Source: CAIOYC01 sp038327995 | GTDB taxonomy: Bacteria; Pseudomonadota; Alphaproteobacteria; Caulobacterales; Caulobacteraceae | NCBI GenBank assembly: GCA_038327995.1 | Contig: JBBQLP010000007.1 | Span: 1 to 64,000 of the forward strand | Direction: 5' to 3' | DNA length: 64,000 bases | Part shown: piece after piece, positions 36,997 through 48,207 of the stretch | Numbering within the stretch: position 1 is the first letter of the stretch | Layout of the letters: every line of letters begins with the position of its first letter | Notes under the pieces: generated by a model | Told to the model about the DNA's origin: nothing | What the model saw: only the letters and a program-made list of their open reading frames with translations | Databases searched by the model: none | Program-made: the position numbers and the translations under genes

Positions 36997-38151
36997 CTAT
37001 TCCGCAGCAACGGGTGCGAAGGTTTCAACGCCCTTCTTCGCTTCGATCTCGGCGGCTTTCTTTTCGACCAGACTGGCGATGTGTTCGACCATGTCTTCGG
37101 TTCCGAGCTTATGGTCGACCTTGCCTGCCAGATAGACCATGCCCGTGCCCTTGCCAGAGCCGCCGCCGGTGAACCCCACATCGGTCATCAAGGCCTCGCC
37201 CGGCCCGTTCACAACACAGCCGATGATGGAGAGGGAGATGGGAGTGGAGACCTTTGCCAGCCGCGCTTCCAGCGCTTCCACTGTCTTGATTACGTTGAAC
37301 CCCTGCCGTGCACACGAGGGACAAGCGATGATGTTCACGCCCCGATGGCGCAAACCCAGCGACTTCAGCATATCGAAGCCGACCTTGATCTCTTCCACCG
37401 GATCGGCGGCCAGGCTGACCCGGATGGTGTCCCCGATCCCGGCCCACAGGAGGTTGCCCATGCCGATGGATGATTTCACCGTGCCGGTGCGCAGCGCCCC
37501 TGCTTCGGTCACGCCCAGATGCAACGGGCAATCGATCAATTCCGCGAGCTGGTTATAGGCCGCCACGGTCATGAAGATGTCCGAGGCCTTCACGCTGATC
37601 TTGAACTCGTGGAAGTCCAGGTCCTGCAGAATGCGCGCGTGGAACAGCGCACTCTCCACCATGGCGTCGGGACAGGGCTCGCCGTATTTTTCCAGAAGAT
37701 TGCGCTCCAGCGATCCCGCGTTGACGCCAATCCGCATCGAGCAGCCATAGTCTCGCGCCGCCTGGACCACGTCCTTCACCCGGGCCGCAGAGCCGATGTT
37801 GCCGGGGTTGATGCGCAGGCACGCGGCCCCCGCCTTCGCCGCCTCGATCCCGCGCTTGTAGTGAAAGTGGATGTCGGCCACGAGCGGAACCTTCACCGCT
37901 TTGGCGATGGTGCTGAACGCGGCGGTGGACTCCTCGTCCGGACACGACACCCGCACGATGTCCGCTCCCGCCTCTTCAAGCTGGCGTATCTGATCGATGG
38001 TCGCCACCGCATCCGCCGTCAGGGTGTTGGTCATCGACTGCACGGTAATTGGCGCATCGCCGCCCACCTCCACGGACCCGACCCGGATCTTGCGCGACAC
38101 TCGCCGGTCAATCCGGCGCCACGGACGATGATGAGTGGGATCAGAAGTCAT
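36997..38151 (-). CDS. ispG: 4-hydroxy-3-methylbut-2-en-1-yl diphosphate synthase
   Basis: IspG makes HMBPP from MEcPP in the MEP isoprenoid pathway using a [4Fe-4S] cluster. The 384-residue, two-domain bacterial form has PITVQSMTNT near the start, ADIHFHYKRG and the cluster region C277-P-S-C280 with C312 (GCVVNGPGEA, with the fourth ligand E319). It is divergent from ispH, the next enzyme in the pathway, across a 166-base promoter region, and cotranscribed with ispA. The clustering supplies IPP/DMAPP and FPP beside the hopanoid genes. Confidence 0.96.
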   Translation of the reverse strand: MTSDPTHHRPWRRIDRRVSRKIRVGSVEVGGDAPITVQSMTNTLTADAVATIDQIRQLEEAGADIVRVSCPDEESTAAFSTIAKAVKVPLVADIHFHYKRGIEAAKAGAACLRINPGNIGSAARVKDVVQAARDYGCSMRIGVNAGSLERNLLEKYGEPCPDAMVESALFHARILQDLDFHEFKISVKASDIFMTVAAYNQLAELIDCPLHLGVTEAGALRTGTVKSSIGMGNLLWAGIGDTIRVSLAADPVEEIKVGFDMLKSLGLRHRGVNIIACPSCARQGFNVIKTVEALEARLAKVSTPISLSIIGCVVNGPGEALMTDVGFTGGGSGKGTGMVYLAGKVDHKLGTEDMVEHIASLVEKKAAEIEAKKGVETFAPVAAE

Positions 38152-38317
38152 ATGTAGAAGATAGGGCGACTAAGTGAGGCACGAAAGCCATAAATCTCCA
38201 ATTCTTGCGACGGCGGGTTGGATTTTACGAAATCGGTGCGTATGGGCTTATTGGCGATAGACACGGCAACTATATGCCGAAGCCGGGCGCAACTCGCGTT
38301 CGATCAGATGGTGACAA
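38152..38317. promoter_or_regulatory. divergent promoter region between ispG and ispH
   Basis: The 166-base gap must hold promoters for ispG-ispA on the minus strand and ispH-hpnH on the plus strand. It contains several AT-rich short stretches, such as around 38190-38210 and 38225-38240. I could not assign -35/-10 pairs. Confidence 0.4.
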
Positions 38318-39336
38318 ATGATCAAGGTGGTTCTTGCTCAGCCGCGAGGCTTCTGCGCGGGGGTGGTTCGCGCGATCGATATTGTCGATCAGGCCTTGCT
38401 GCAGTTCGGCGGCCCGGTCTATGTGCGCCATGAGATCGTTCACAACCGCCACGTGGTCGATGACCTGAAAAGCAAAGGCGCGATCTTCGTTAAAGAGCTT
38501 TCCGAGGTTCCCAACGGCGCCGTCACCGTGTTCAGCGCTCATGGCGTCGCCCGTTCGGTGTTTCAGGAGGCGAAGGCGAGGTCCTTGCCCGTGCTGGACG
38601 CCACCTGCCCTCTGGTCTCCAAGGTTCATCACCAAGGCAAGCACTACGTCGCCAAGGGGCGCACCCTGATCCTGATCGGTCACGCCGGGCATCCGGAGGT
38701 GGAAGGCACCAAGGGGCAGATCGACGGGCCGGTGCATCTAGTCGCACGCGATGTGGATGTCGCCGCGCTCGATCTGCCGTTGGATACGCCCCTGGCCTAT
38801 GTCACCCAGACTACGCTCAGTGTCGACGACACTAAGGACGTGATCGCCGCCCTCAAGGCGCGCTTCAGCGATGTGGTTGGCCCGGATACAGCCGACATCT
38901 GCTACGCTACCCAGAACCGCCAGACGGCGGTGCGCGACCTTTGCGGGGTGGTGGACGCCCTGCTGGTGGTCGGTGCGAACTACAGTTCCAACTCCAAACG
39001 TCTTTGCGAAATTGGTCAGGAGATGGGGATTCCGAGCCATCTGGTAGCCGATGGCAGCGAGATCGACCCCGCCTGGATGGACGGGGTTTCGACCGTCGGC
39101 CTCACTGCGGGCGCCTCGGCGCCCGAAGAACTCGTGCTGACTGTCATCGCGGCGCTCCGCAAAATCGATGACGTGATGGTGACGCAAATGAACGGTATCG
39201 AAGAGAATATCGAGTTTCGCCTACCCGCCGCGCTCAGGCGCACTCAGCGGCCTTCAGCCAGCGTTTCCGCCGCCAACCCGGCGCCGCCGCGCTTCACCCT
39301 TACCCGTCACGCCGCCCCGGCTGGGAGCCTTTCCGA

Positions 39337-39340
<4 letters not shown>
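38318..39340 (+). CDS. ispH: 4-hydroxy-3-methylbut-2-enyl diphosphate reductase
   Basis: IspH reduces HMBPP to IPP and DMAPP, the last MEP step. The 340-residue protein begins MIKVVLAQPRGFCAGV and has the three cluster cysteines C13, C97 (DATCPLV) and C195 (ICYATQNRQ), plus VRHEIVHN and FSAHGV motifs with the histidines that bind substrate. The C-terminal 30 residues are Pro/Ala-rich and beyond the usual catalytic domain. Its stop overlaps the hpnH start by four bases (ATGA), so ispH is translationally coupled to a hopanoid side-chain gene. Confidence 0.96.
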
Positions 39341-40509
<1,169 letters not shown>

Positions 40510-41117
40510 GGCGCGGAAGGCGGTTTCAGCCTCCATTCCCGTGCGGATCAGTGCAGGAAGCTGACGCGGGTCGGCGGCGAGCGCCTTTAGCACCGCCGCG
40601 AGGTCCATGCCCCCGTCGGGCTTCATGCCGACCTGCGCCGCCTTGGGCAAAGCGCGATCAACGCCATCGGAGATGACCCGCAGGGCGGCGAACGGCAGAC
40701 CCGCGCGGGCGGCTGCTCGGGCGACGATGTGGCTTTCCATATCCACACAAAGGGCGTCCGTCGTGCTGAAAAGTCCGATCTTGCCAGCGGCGTCCACGAT
40801 CATGACGTCCGAGCCTACAATCGCTCCAAGCCGCGCGGTCGGTAGAAAGGCGCCGAGCCGGGCCGTCCAAGCCTCGTTGGCTGGATGACACACGGAACCG
40901 TCCACGACCTCGGCGCCGAGCACGACGTCGCCAACCCTTAACGAGGGGTTCAAAGCCCCGGCGATGCCAATGCTGATGATACCATCTCCGCCGGTCGAAA
41001 GCGCGGCGGCTATGCGAGCTGCGAGGGAAGAAATCTGCCCTCCGCTCGCGAGCGTCGCCACGCCCGGCCCGGCCAGGATTCGCGCCTCCCGGTTCAGTCC
41101 CGTGACCGCAAGGACGG

Positions 41118-43082
41118 TCACATGCCCCACGCCACCTCGCGGGTGTTGCTGCGCTTGAGGTTGCGGTAGCGCGCCGCCGCCCAGAGCGGGAAAAACTTCG
41201 GGTAGCCGTGGTAGCGCAGGTAGAAGACCCGCGGAAAGCCGCCGCCGGTATAGTGCGCCTGATCCCAAAGTCCGTCGGCCCCTTGAGTGATTTGCAGATA
41301 GGCTATGCCGCGCTCCACAGCGGGGGTGTCTACGTCTCCGACCGCCATCAAGGCCAAGAGCGCCCACGCTGTTTGCGATGCGGTGGATGGCGCAGGCTGA
41401 TAACCCCTGTAGTTCAGGTCATAGCTCTCGCAATCCTCGCCCCAGCCCCCGTCGGGGTTCTGGATACGGATTAGCCAGTCGACGGCTTTGCGGATCATCG
41501 GCGAGGACGGATCGACGCCCGCTGCGTTCAGGGCGCACAGCACCGACCAGGTTCCATAGACGTAGTTGACGCCCCAGCGCCCGAACCAGCTTCCGTCCTC
41601 AAGTTGTGATCGTTCGAGATACCCTAGCGCCTCTTTCATACGCGGGCTGCTCTTGGACTTGCCGAGTTGCGCCAGCATGGACACGACCCGTCCCGTCACA
41701 TCATCCGTAGGCGGATCAAGCAATGCTCCGTGATCCGCGAACGGAATGTTGTTCAGGTAGTGATAGCTGTTGTCGGCGTCGAAGGCCCCCCAGCCGCCGC
41801 CCCGACTTTGCAAGCCCACGGTCCACTCCTCACCGCGCGCGATAGCGTGATTGAACTCGTCGCCGCCAAGGCGCTTTTGAGACCGGTCCATCGCCATGAC
41901 CACCACGGCGGTGTCGTCGAGATCGGGATAGTGGGCGTTGTTGTACTGGAAGGCCCATCCGCCCGGGCGAACGTGCGGCTTCTCGTCCGCCCAGTCGCCC
42001 TTCACATCCAGCACCTGACGCGGCGCGAGCCATTCCAAGCCCCGATGCGCCTGCCGCACGGCCTCCTCACCCCCAGCTTCAAGAAGGGAGTGGCAGGTGA
42101 GCGCAGTGTCCCAGACCGGGGAGACGCACGGCTGACAATAGACCTCTCCGTCGTCTCGGAAGACCAACAGGTTCTCCACCGACTTGCGGGCGACGGCGCG
42201 GTCCGGGTGATCCTCGGCATAACCCAGCGCGTCGAACATCATCACGCTGTTGGCCATGGCCGGATAGATGGCGCCAAGACCGTCCTCGCCGTTCAGCCGT
42301 TCGGTGACGAAAGCGACGCAGCGATCAACAGCCTTTTGCCGCAAGCCCTTCGGCCAAAGCGGTTCCGCCGCCTTCAGCACCACGTCCAGCCCGTTGAAGA
42401 ACAGGGTCCAAACCCATTTCGTATCCGCCGCCTTGGAGCCCGGCTTGACGGTCGTTCTGGGCAAATAGAGTTCGGCCACGCCAATATCCTGCGCGTTGCG
42501 CGCCAGGGGCTTTTTCACCTGCAGCACCAGCAGCGGCACGATCACCGTGCGCGCCCAATAGCTCATCTTCGACAGGTGGATCGGGAACCAGCGGGGCAGG
42601 AGGATCAGCTCCACCGGCATGGTCGGGATCGCCGTCCACGGCGTCGCGCCATAGAGGGCGAGCTGGATACGCGTGAACACGTTCGCCGCCGCCGCGCCCC
42701 CATGCGCCAGGATCGCCTCGCGCGCCCGGGCCATGTGCTGCCCGTCGATGTCGTCGCCAATAGTCTTCAGCGCGAAATAGGCCTTCACGCTGGCGGAGAT
42801 GTCGAACCCGCCGCCGTGAAACAGGGGCCAGCCGCCGTGCTCGCCCTGGATACGGCGCAGATAGCGACCGATGCGGGCTTCGAGGTCGAGGTCGTCTGGC
42901 TCGCCCAAGTAGTGCTTCAGCAGGATGAACTCAGCGGGAATGGTAGCGTCCGCTTCAAGCTCGAACACCCAGTGACCGTCAGCGCGCTGCGCCTTCAAAA
43001 GAGCCGCCGTGGCGCGTTCCACCACCTCGGCGATGGACTTCAGGTGTTCCGGGTCGGCCTGTGGCTGGGCGGCGTCGTACAT
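41118..43082 (-). CDS. shc: squalene-hopene cyclase
   Basis: Shc (HpnF) cyclises squalene to diploptene/diplopterol, the committed hopanoid step, at the membrane. The 654-residue protein has the catalytic DXDD motif as D387-L-D389-D390-T, and many QW repeats, for example QxxDGGWGE-like NPDGGWGED and EHGGWPLF. WAxxALMAVGD and ARYRNLKRSNTREVAWG close the protein. It starts nine bases after the hpnE stop and is translationally coupled to hpnG downstream. Confidence 0.97.
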   Translation of the reverse strand: MYDAAQPQADPEHLKSIAEVVERATAALLKAQRADGHWVFELEADATIPAEFILLKHYLGEPDDLDLEARIGRYLRRIQGEHGGWPLFHGGGFDISASVKAYFALKTIGDDIDGQHMARAREAILAHGGAAAANVFTRIQLALYGATPWTAIPTMPVELILLPRWFPIHLSKMSYWARTVIVPLLVLQVKKPLARNAQDIGVAELYLPRTTVKPGSKAADTKWVWTLFFNGLDVVLKAAEPLWPKGLRQKAVDRCVAFVTERLNGEDGLGAIYPAMANSVMMFDALGYAEDHPDRAVARKSVENLLVFRDDGEVYCQPCVSPVWDTALTCHSLLEAGGEEAVRQAHRGLEWLAPRQVLDVKGDWADEKPHVRPGGWAFQYNNAHYPDLDDTAVVVMAMDRSQKRLGGDEFNHAIARGEEWTVGLQSRGGGWGAFDADNSYHYLNNIPFADHGALLDPPTDDVTGRVVSMLAQLGKSKSSPRMKEALGYLERSQLEDGSWFGRWGVNYVYGTWSVLCALNAAGVDPSSPMIRKAVDWLIRIQNPDGGWGEDCESYDLNYRGYQPAPSTASQTAWALLALMAVGDVDTPAVERGIAYLQITQGADGLWDQAHYTGGGFPRVFYLRYHGYPKFFPLWAAARYRNLKRSNTREVAWGM

Positions 43083-43091
43083 GGTGTTGTT

Positions 43092-44339
43092 TTACCCGAG
43101 GTCGGCGCGCGTCGCCAGTTCGGCTGCCCGGAAGCCGGAACGGATCGCCCCTTCGATGGTGGCGGGCAGGCCGGTCTGGGTCCAATCGCCTGCGAGAAAC
43201 AGGTTGCGCCATTCAGTGATGGGGAGGGGGCGCTTGCGGTCCTGCTCAACCGTGGCGGCGAAGGTGGCGCGCTTTTCCTTCACCACCTGCCAGGGCGGGA
43301 GGGCGGCCTTGATGTCCAGCGCCCTGCAAACATCTCCCCAGATCGTCTGCGCCAGCGCCGCGCGGCTCTCGTCCACAATGTCGTCGGCCCCGCTGATCGT
43401 CACCGAAATGCGGTTAGGAAAGGAGAATATCCACTCGGCCGTTCCGCCGATGACACCTATCATTCCGGGCGCACCTGCCGGAGCGGGAACCTTGAAATGG
43501 GCGTTGACGATAGCGCGGAAATCGTCCGGCGCCGAAACGTTGGGCAGGAGGTCGGTGGCCACCCATGGAGGTGCGGCGAAGATGACGGCATCCTCCGCGC
43601 CGAGCGGAATCGCGGCGTCGGACGTTTCCAGTCCGCTGATTCGGTCGCCTGTGAACACGATTGCCCGGACCCGCTGACCCAGGCGCACCTCCCTGCCGTT
43701 TTTCGCAAGGGCGACGAGCGCGGGATCGACGAAGGCGGCTGCCAGAGTCGGATGGGCGATCCGCGTCCGATAGGCTTTGCCGCCCTTGGCGAAGGTCTCC
43801 CTTACGAGGGCGCCCGCGAGCGCTGCCGACGCCCCTTCGGGCTGGGTGTTTAACGCGCCAAGGAAAAACGGATGCAACAGGCGATCCCACAACGGACCCT
43901 TGCAAGACAGAACCTCGCCAATTGTACTGTTCGGCCCGGCGAGGAGCAGCTTCGCCAACTCTGCATAGTCGGCTGGCGTGGTGCCGGGCACGCGGCGGCC
44001 CTTGTCGAACAGCCAGATCGGCAGCGCGGACTGATTGGGGGTGATGGCCCATCGCTCGTTCGTGTTGATATCCACGAAGCTCGTCTTCGCCCGCTCAGGG
44101 CCGACCAGCGCAGCCTCGGCGCCGATGGCTTTCACGTAGCGCATCACCGCGTGGTTGCCGCTGAGCACGAAGTGGTTGCCGTTGTCGATCACCGCGTCCA
44201 GTTGCGGATCGAAGTAGGAGCGGCAACGCCCCCCCGCCTGCTGGGCCGCCTCCAGAACCACGACCTTCGCGCCGCGTGTCGACAGGTCGACTGCCGCTGA
44301 AAGTCCCGCCAGCCCGGCTCCGATCACATAGGTCGTCAT
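43092..44339 (-). CDS. hpnE: hydroxysqualene dehydroxylase HpnE
   Basis: HpnE is a flavoenzyme that reduces hydroxysqualene to squalene in the HpnCDE route. ATG 44339 overlaps the hpnD stop (ATGA). The 415-residue protein has an FAD-binding GAGLAGLSAAVDL at the N-terminus, then VLEAAQQAGGRCRS and, near the C-terminus, NLFLAGDWTQTGLPATIEGAIRS-type FAD contacts. It is related to phytoene desaturases but the operon context fixes the role. A longer frame to 44636 runs back into hpnD and is rejected. Confidence 0.93.
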   Translation of the reverse strand: MTTYVIGAGLAGLSAAVDLSTRGAKVVVLEAAQQAGGRCRSYFDPQLDAVIDNGNHFVLSGNHAVMRYVKAIGAEAALVGPERAKTSFVDINTNERWAITPNQSALPIWLFDKGRRVPGTTPADYAELAKLLLAGPNSTIGEVLSCKGPLWDRLLHPFFLGALNTQPEGASAALAGALVRETFAKGGKAYRTRIAHPTLAAAFVDPALVALAKNGREVRLGQRVRAIVFTGDRISGLETSDAAIPLGAEDAVIFAAPPWVATDLLPNVSAPDDFRAIVNAHFKVPAPAGAPGMIGVIGGTAEWIFSFPNRISVTISGADDIVDESRAALAQTIWGDVCRALDIKAALPPWQVVKEKRATFAATVEQDRKRPLPITEWRNLFLAGDWTQTGLPATIEGAIRSGFRAAELATRADLG

Positions 44340-45178
44340 AGGCCGAGGACGCCCCGCCGGATCAGGATCATCAGGAGTGCGCTTTTGCCGAGCTTCACCC
44401 GCGTGCGGGGCGACGCCCAGCCCTCCCGCTCCATCTTCTTCAGGATCGCGCCATAGACCCCGCTCATCAGGCGCGGCGCGGCGGGCCGTCCCTTGGGCCG
44501 TGCCGCAAGCACGCGATCGGCGGCGGCGTAGTGTTCCTGCGCCAAGGCCGCAGCGGGTCGAACGGCGGCGTCGAGACGGGGGTCGGCGACCACGGTTGCG
44601 GGATCGTCGCTCTCGATGCCCACCGCGTGCAGCCATTCCTTGGCGAGATAAAGCCGCCCGATCTCAGCGTCCTCGTCCAGGTCGCGCAGGATGTTGGTCA
44701 GTTGCAGCGCCCGTCCGAGATGGTGGGCGAGGGCGTCGCCGGGCGCCTCGGCCATGCCGAACACCTTGACCGACAGCCGTCCGACCGCGCTCGCCACCCT
44801 GTCGCAATAGAGGTCGAGAGTGGCCAAGTCGGGCGCGCGGATGTCCTGATCCACGTCCATTTCCATGCCGTCTATGACGGCCAGAAAGTCAGCCTGCCGC
44901 AGGCCAAACCGGCGCATCGCCTCGCCGAGGAACGCGGCGCGACCTGGATCCCCGCCGCCATAAAGGGCCGCAAGGTCCGCGCGCCAGGCGGCGAGGTCTC
45001 GCCTGCGGGTCGCTGTGTCGATGCCCTGCTCGTCGGCGATGTCGTCCACCGCCCGGCAGAAGGCGTAGATGGCGAACATGGCGGCGCGCTCGGCTTTGGG
45101 CAGCACCTTCATACCCGCGTAGAAGGAGCTGGATTTGGCCTTGGCCTCGGCGGCGGCGATTTCAACGCTTTCGCTCAT
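44336..45178 (-). CDS. hpnD: presqualene diphosphate synthase HpnD
   Basis: HpnD joins two FPP to presqualene diphosphate. The 280-residue squalene/phytoene synthase-fold protein has the first Asp motif DDIAD (45-49) after YAFCRAVDD, and the second acidic region NILRDLDEDAEIGR with YL following. Its start lies inside the 3' end of hpnC (17-base overlap), and its stop overlaps the hpnE start, so the three genes for squalene synthesis are coupled. Confidence 0.94.
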   Translation of the reverse strand: MSESVEIAAAEAKAKSSSFYAGMKVLPKAERAAMFAIYAFCRAVDDIADEQGIDTATRRRDLAAWRADLAALYGGGDPGRAAFLGEAMRRFGLRQADFLAVIDGMEMDVDQDIRAPDLATLDLYCDRVASAVGRLSVKVFGMAEAPGDALAHHLGRALQLTNILRDLDEDAEIGRLYLAKEWLHAVGIESDDPATVVADPRLDAAVRPAAALAQEHYAAADRVLAARPKGRPAAPRLMSGVYGAILKKMEREGWASPRTRVKLGKSALLMILIRRGVLGL

Positions 45179-46043
45179 ACCGCTTGTCCTTTCGCCACGT
45201 TACGCCGCCGATCAGCCGATCCTTCGCGGCGAGCGCGAGAAGGCCCAGGGTCTCCACCGGCTTATGGTGCACCCGTTCCGACAGGGGATCATAGCGTATA
45301 AGCCTGCGCGTCAAATCCTCTGCAAGACGCTGGATGGCGGCCACCTCGAACGCCAGTCGCCCATCTTTGATCCCACGCGCGAAGGGACGAGATTGATCCA
45401 GCAGCGCCGCGGTCTTTTCCGCAAGGCCGAGAAGGACCGATCGCAAGGCAGGTGAAGCTTGGGGCACGGCGAGCGCCGTCACCTCGCATCCCGTCGCCGC
45501 CAGATCGTCCGTAGGAAGATAGACCCGGTCGAGCGCGGCGTAGTCCTTGCCGCAATCCTGCAGGTGATTGATCACCTGCAACGCGGCGCAGAGCGCGTCG
45601 GAGGCGGGCCAGAGCTCGCGGCTCTCCTCATGCACATCCAGAACGAACCGGCCCACCGGCATGGCGGAGTAGCGACAATAGTCCATCAACTCCGCCCAGG
45701 TGGCGTAACGCGTTTTGGTCACGTCGCGGCGGAAGGCTTCGAGGAGATCCAGCGCGTGATCCACGCCGAGCCCGCGAGCGTTCGCCGCGCGCCGAAGCGT
45801 CGCCGCCTCGGGGTCGCTGTCCGCGCCGTCGGCAAGCGTCGAACGCATCGCCTCCAGAAGACCGAGTTTGGCTTTTGCGGGTTCGGAAGGGTGATCCGCT
45901 ATGTCGTCGGCCTTGCGGGCGAAATGGTAGAAGGCCATCACCGCCGCCCGGTGCCGCGGCTTTATGATGAAGGAGGCGACGGGGAAGTTCTCATTCTTGT
46001 GCCCCTTGCCGGAGGCGAGATCGGGCGGCGAGACTGTACTCAT
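45162..46043 (-). CDS. hpnC: hydroxysqualene synthase HpnC
   Basis: HpnC converts presqualene diphosphate to hydroxysqualene. The 293-residue protein starts at ATG 46043, overlapping the hpnB stop by four bases. Features are NENFPVASFIIKPR (the ENFP start typical of HpnC), FARKADDIAD (D46, D47, D50) and the divergent second acidic region QVINHLQDCGKDY. The frame extends to 46256 within hpnB, but family length supports the inner start. It overlaps hpnD by 17 bases. Confidence 0.94.
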   Translation of the reverse strand: MSTVSPPDLASGKGHKNENFPVASFIIKPRHRAAVMAFYHFARKADDIADHPSEPAKAKLGLLEAMRSTLADGADSDPEAATLRRAANARGLGVDHALDLLEAFRRDVTKTRYATWAELMDYCRYSAMPVGRFVLDVHEESRELWPASDALCAALQVINHLQDCGKDYAALDRVYLPTDDLAATGCEVTALAVPQASPALRSVLLGLAEKTAALLDQSRPFARGIKDGRLAFEVAAIQRLAEDLTRRLIRYDPLSERVHHKPVETLGLLALAAKDRLIGGVTWRKDKRYERKR

Positions 46044-47200
46044 GCCCGCCCCGCCAGCGCCTGCGCCCGCCCTTTCCAGAACCCGCCCTTGCCGGTCCAT
46101 ACGTCGACGGCGGACTGAACGGTGAAGGCGCTGTAGAGAGCGCCGATCAGCGGAAGGGCGAAGCCCCACAGAGGCGACCGACGGTAAAACCGCAGCAGGG
46201 GCTGAAACGAAAGCGCCATCAAAAGCCATGCCGAAAGGCCAATCCAGCGCGCCCATCCGGGACCGAAGAACGCAAACAGGGGCGGAGACAGATAGATCAG
46301 CATCATGCCGATGAGCGTCCCCAAAAGCAGCCAGGGCGAATACTGAAGCTGGGCGTAGGCCGAGCGCGACACCATCGCGCCGATCTCACGAAAACCGCCA
46401 TAGGAGCGTATGCTGTGCGCCCGCTCCGTCAGTCCGAGCCAGATTGGCCCCTGCTTCTTCATCATCGCGCCCATGGCGCAATCGTCGATGATCGCGGTGC
46501 GTATAGCTTCGATACCGCCAGCGGCCTTCAAAGGTTCGCGCCTGACCAGCATACAGCCACCCGCCGCCGCCGCGACGCCATTGGCCGGGTCGTTCACCAG
46601 ACCAAAGGGGTAGAGCATATCGAAGAAGAAGACGAAGGCCGGAATGAGCATCTTTTCCGCAAGGGTGTCGCACCTGAGCCTTGCCATGAGCGACACCAGA
46701 ACCAGATCGCCGCTTTGCGCTCGCGCCACGAGACGTCGAAGGTTGTCCGGCGCATGAGCAATGTCGGCATCGGTCAGCAGGAGGATCTCGGGAGGGCAGG
46801 CGAGCGCCTCGGCCCACGCCACGCCCTGCGCCACCGCCCAAAGCTTGCCGGTCCATCCCAAGGGCGGCGGTGCGCCGGTAAGCACCTCCAGCCTGGCAGA
46901 AGCGCCGAGTTGCTCCGCCGCACCGCGGGCCGCCTCAGCCGTGCCGTCGGCACTGTCGTCGTCCACCAGTATGATGCGGAAGGGGCCGGGATAGTCCTGC
47001 GCCAACAGGCTTCCCATCGATTGGCCTATTACATCAGCCTCGTTGCGCGCGGGAACCACGGCGCAAACCGATGGCCAGGACGGGGGGTCGGCGGGCTGCC
47101 CTCGATCATCCCGCTCCCGCGCCAGCCAGAAAAAGCCGCGCCCAAAGATCATGCAGACCCAGATCGCCAGCGAGAGCGCGGCGGCGCCCGTCAGAACCAT
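46040..47200 (-). CDS. hpnB: hopanoid-associated glycosyltransferase HpnB
   Basis: HpnB is a membrane-anchored GT2 glycosyltransferase found in hopanoid loci; its acceptor is not firmly established. ATG 47200 overlaps the hpnA stop by one base (TGATG). The 386-residue protein has an N-terminal span, then the GT-A core with VVPARNEADVI, DDDSADGT and TDADIAHA, and three C-terminal membrane segments from about 290. The inner start removes an Arg-rich extension. It is the third gene of the coupled operon. Confidence 0.9.
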   Translation of the reverse strand: MVLTGAAALSLAIWVCMIFGRGFFWLARERDDRGQPADPPSWPSVCAVVPARNEADVIGQSMGSLLAQDYPGPFRIILVDDDSADGTAEAARGAAEQLGASARLEVLTGAPPPLGWTGKLWAVAQGVAWAEALACPPEILLLTDADIAHAPDNLRRLVARAQSGDLVLVSLMARLRCDTLAEKMLIPAFVFFFDMLYPFGLVNDPANGVAAAAGGCMLVRREPLKAAGGIEAIRTAIIDDCAMGAMMKKQGPIWLGLTERAHSIRSYGGFREIGAMVSRSAYAQLQYSPWLLLGTLIGMMLIYLSPPLFAFFGPGWARWIGLSAWLLMALSFQPLLRFYRRSPLWGFALPLIGALYSAFTVQSAVDVWTGKGGFWKGRAQALAGRA

Positions 47201-48207
47201 CACTGAATGTAGCCCTCGGCGCGAAACCAGCCAAGCGCGTCGGAAAGACCCTCCCGATAGGGTCGGGCGGTGTAGCCAAGCTCGACCTCGGCCTTCCTGG
47301 AGGAGAAGAACATCCGGTGCGACGCCATCTTGAGCGCGTCGCGGGTCAGCATTGGCTCCTTGCCGGTCATCTGCCCGATCGCTTCCGCCACAACGGCGAG
47401 CGGATAGAGCGGCGCGCGGGGCAGGTTGACGGTCGGCGGCTTGCGCCCGCACATCACGGCGATGTCGGCCAGCATCTGGCGCAGGCTTACGTCCTCGCCG
47501 CCGAGAATGTAGCGCTGGCCGGTGACGCCGCGCTGCAACGCCAGAACGTGGCCCGCCGCCACATCATCCACGTGCACAAGGTTGAGACCCGTATCGACGA
47601 AGGCGGGAATCCTGCCTGTCGCGGCCTCTACAATGATGCGGCCTGTGGGCGTCGGCTTGATGTCGCGCGGGCCGATAGGGGTGGAGGGGTTGACGATCAC
47701 CACCGGCAGGCCTTCGTCGGCCGCCATTCGCTCCACCAGCTGTTCTGCGATCACCTTGCTGCGCTTATAGGCCCCGATGGCCTGGTCTTCGCCGAGCGGA
47801 AGGGTCTCGTCTGAGGGCTCGCCGTCCTTTCGGAAGCCTAGGGTGGCGACACTGGAGGTGTAGACAATGCGCTCCACTCCGGCCCGCAACGCCGCCGCCA
47901 TGATGGAATGTGTCCCGTCGCGATTGTTGCTGACGATCTCTTCCGGATTCCTTGCCCACAGACGATAGTCGGCAGCAACGTGGAGCAGATAGCGCACGCC
48001 GTGCAGTGCACGTTTGAGGGAGGCCGGGTCGGAAAGGTCGCCCTCCGCGATCTCGACGTGCAGCCCCTGGAGATTGCGTTTGGGGCTCGTGGGTCGGGCC
48101 AGGGCGCGCACCTTCAGTCCCTCGGCCAGAACCGCCCGCGTCACCGCAGACCCGACAAAGCCCGTCGCCCCGGTTACGAGGACGAGGTCGCCCGCCGCGC
48201 CGCTCAT
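47200..48207 (-). CDS. hpnA: hopanoid-associated NAD-dependent sugar epimerase HpnA
   Basis: This short-chain dehydrogenase/epimerase-type protein (335 residues) has the nucleotide-binding GATGFVGSAV near residue 13, YTSSVATLG and the catalytic Y-x-x-x-K as YKRSK. HpnA is the hopanoid-linked branch; its exact reaction is unproven but a role in modifying the head-group sugar is assumed. ATGA couples it to the upstream MlaA-like gene and TGATG to hpnB downstream. Confidence 0.92.
   Translation of the reverse strand: MSGAAGDLVLVTGATGFVGSAVTRAVLAEGLKVRALARPTSPKRNLQGLHVEIAEGDLSDPASLKRALHGVRYLLHVAADYRLWARNPEEIVSNNRDGTHSIMAAALRAGVERIVYTSSVATLGFRKDGEPSDETLPLGEDQAIGAYKRSKVIAEQLVERMAADEGLPVVIVNPSTPIGPRDIKPTPTGRIIVEAATGRIPAFVDTGLNLVHVDDVAAGHVLALQRGVTGQRYILGGEDVSLRQMLADIAVMCGRKPPTVNLPRAPLYPLAVVAEAIGQMTGKEPMLTRDALKMASHRMFFSSRKAEVELGYTARPYREGLSDALGWFRAEGYIQ

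Noticed and set aside
41667..43853. 728-residue plus-strand ORF
   Set aside because: Antisense to shc and hpnE; no family features.
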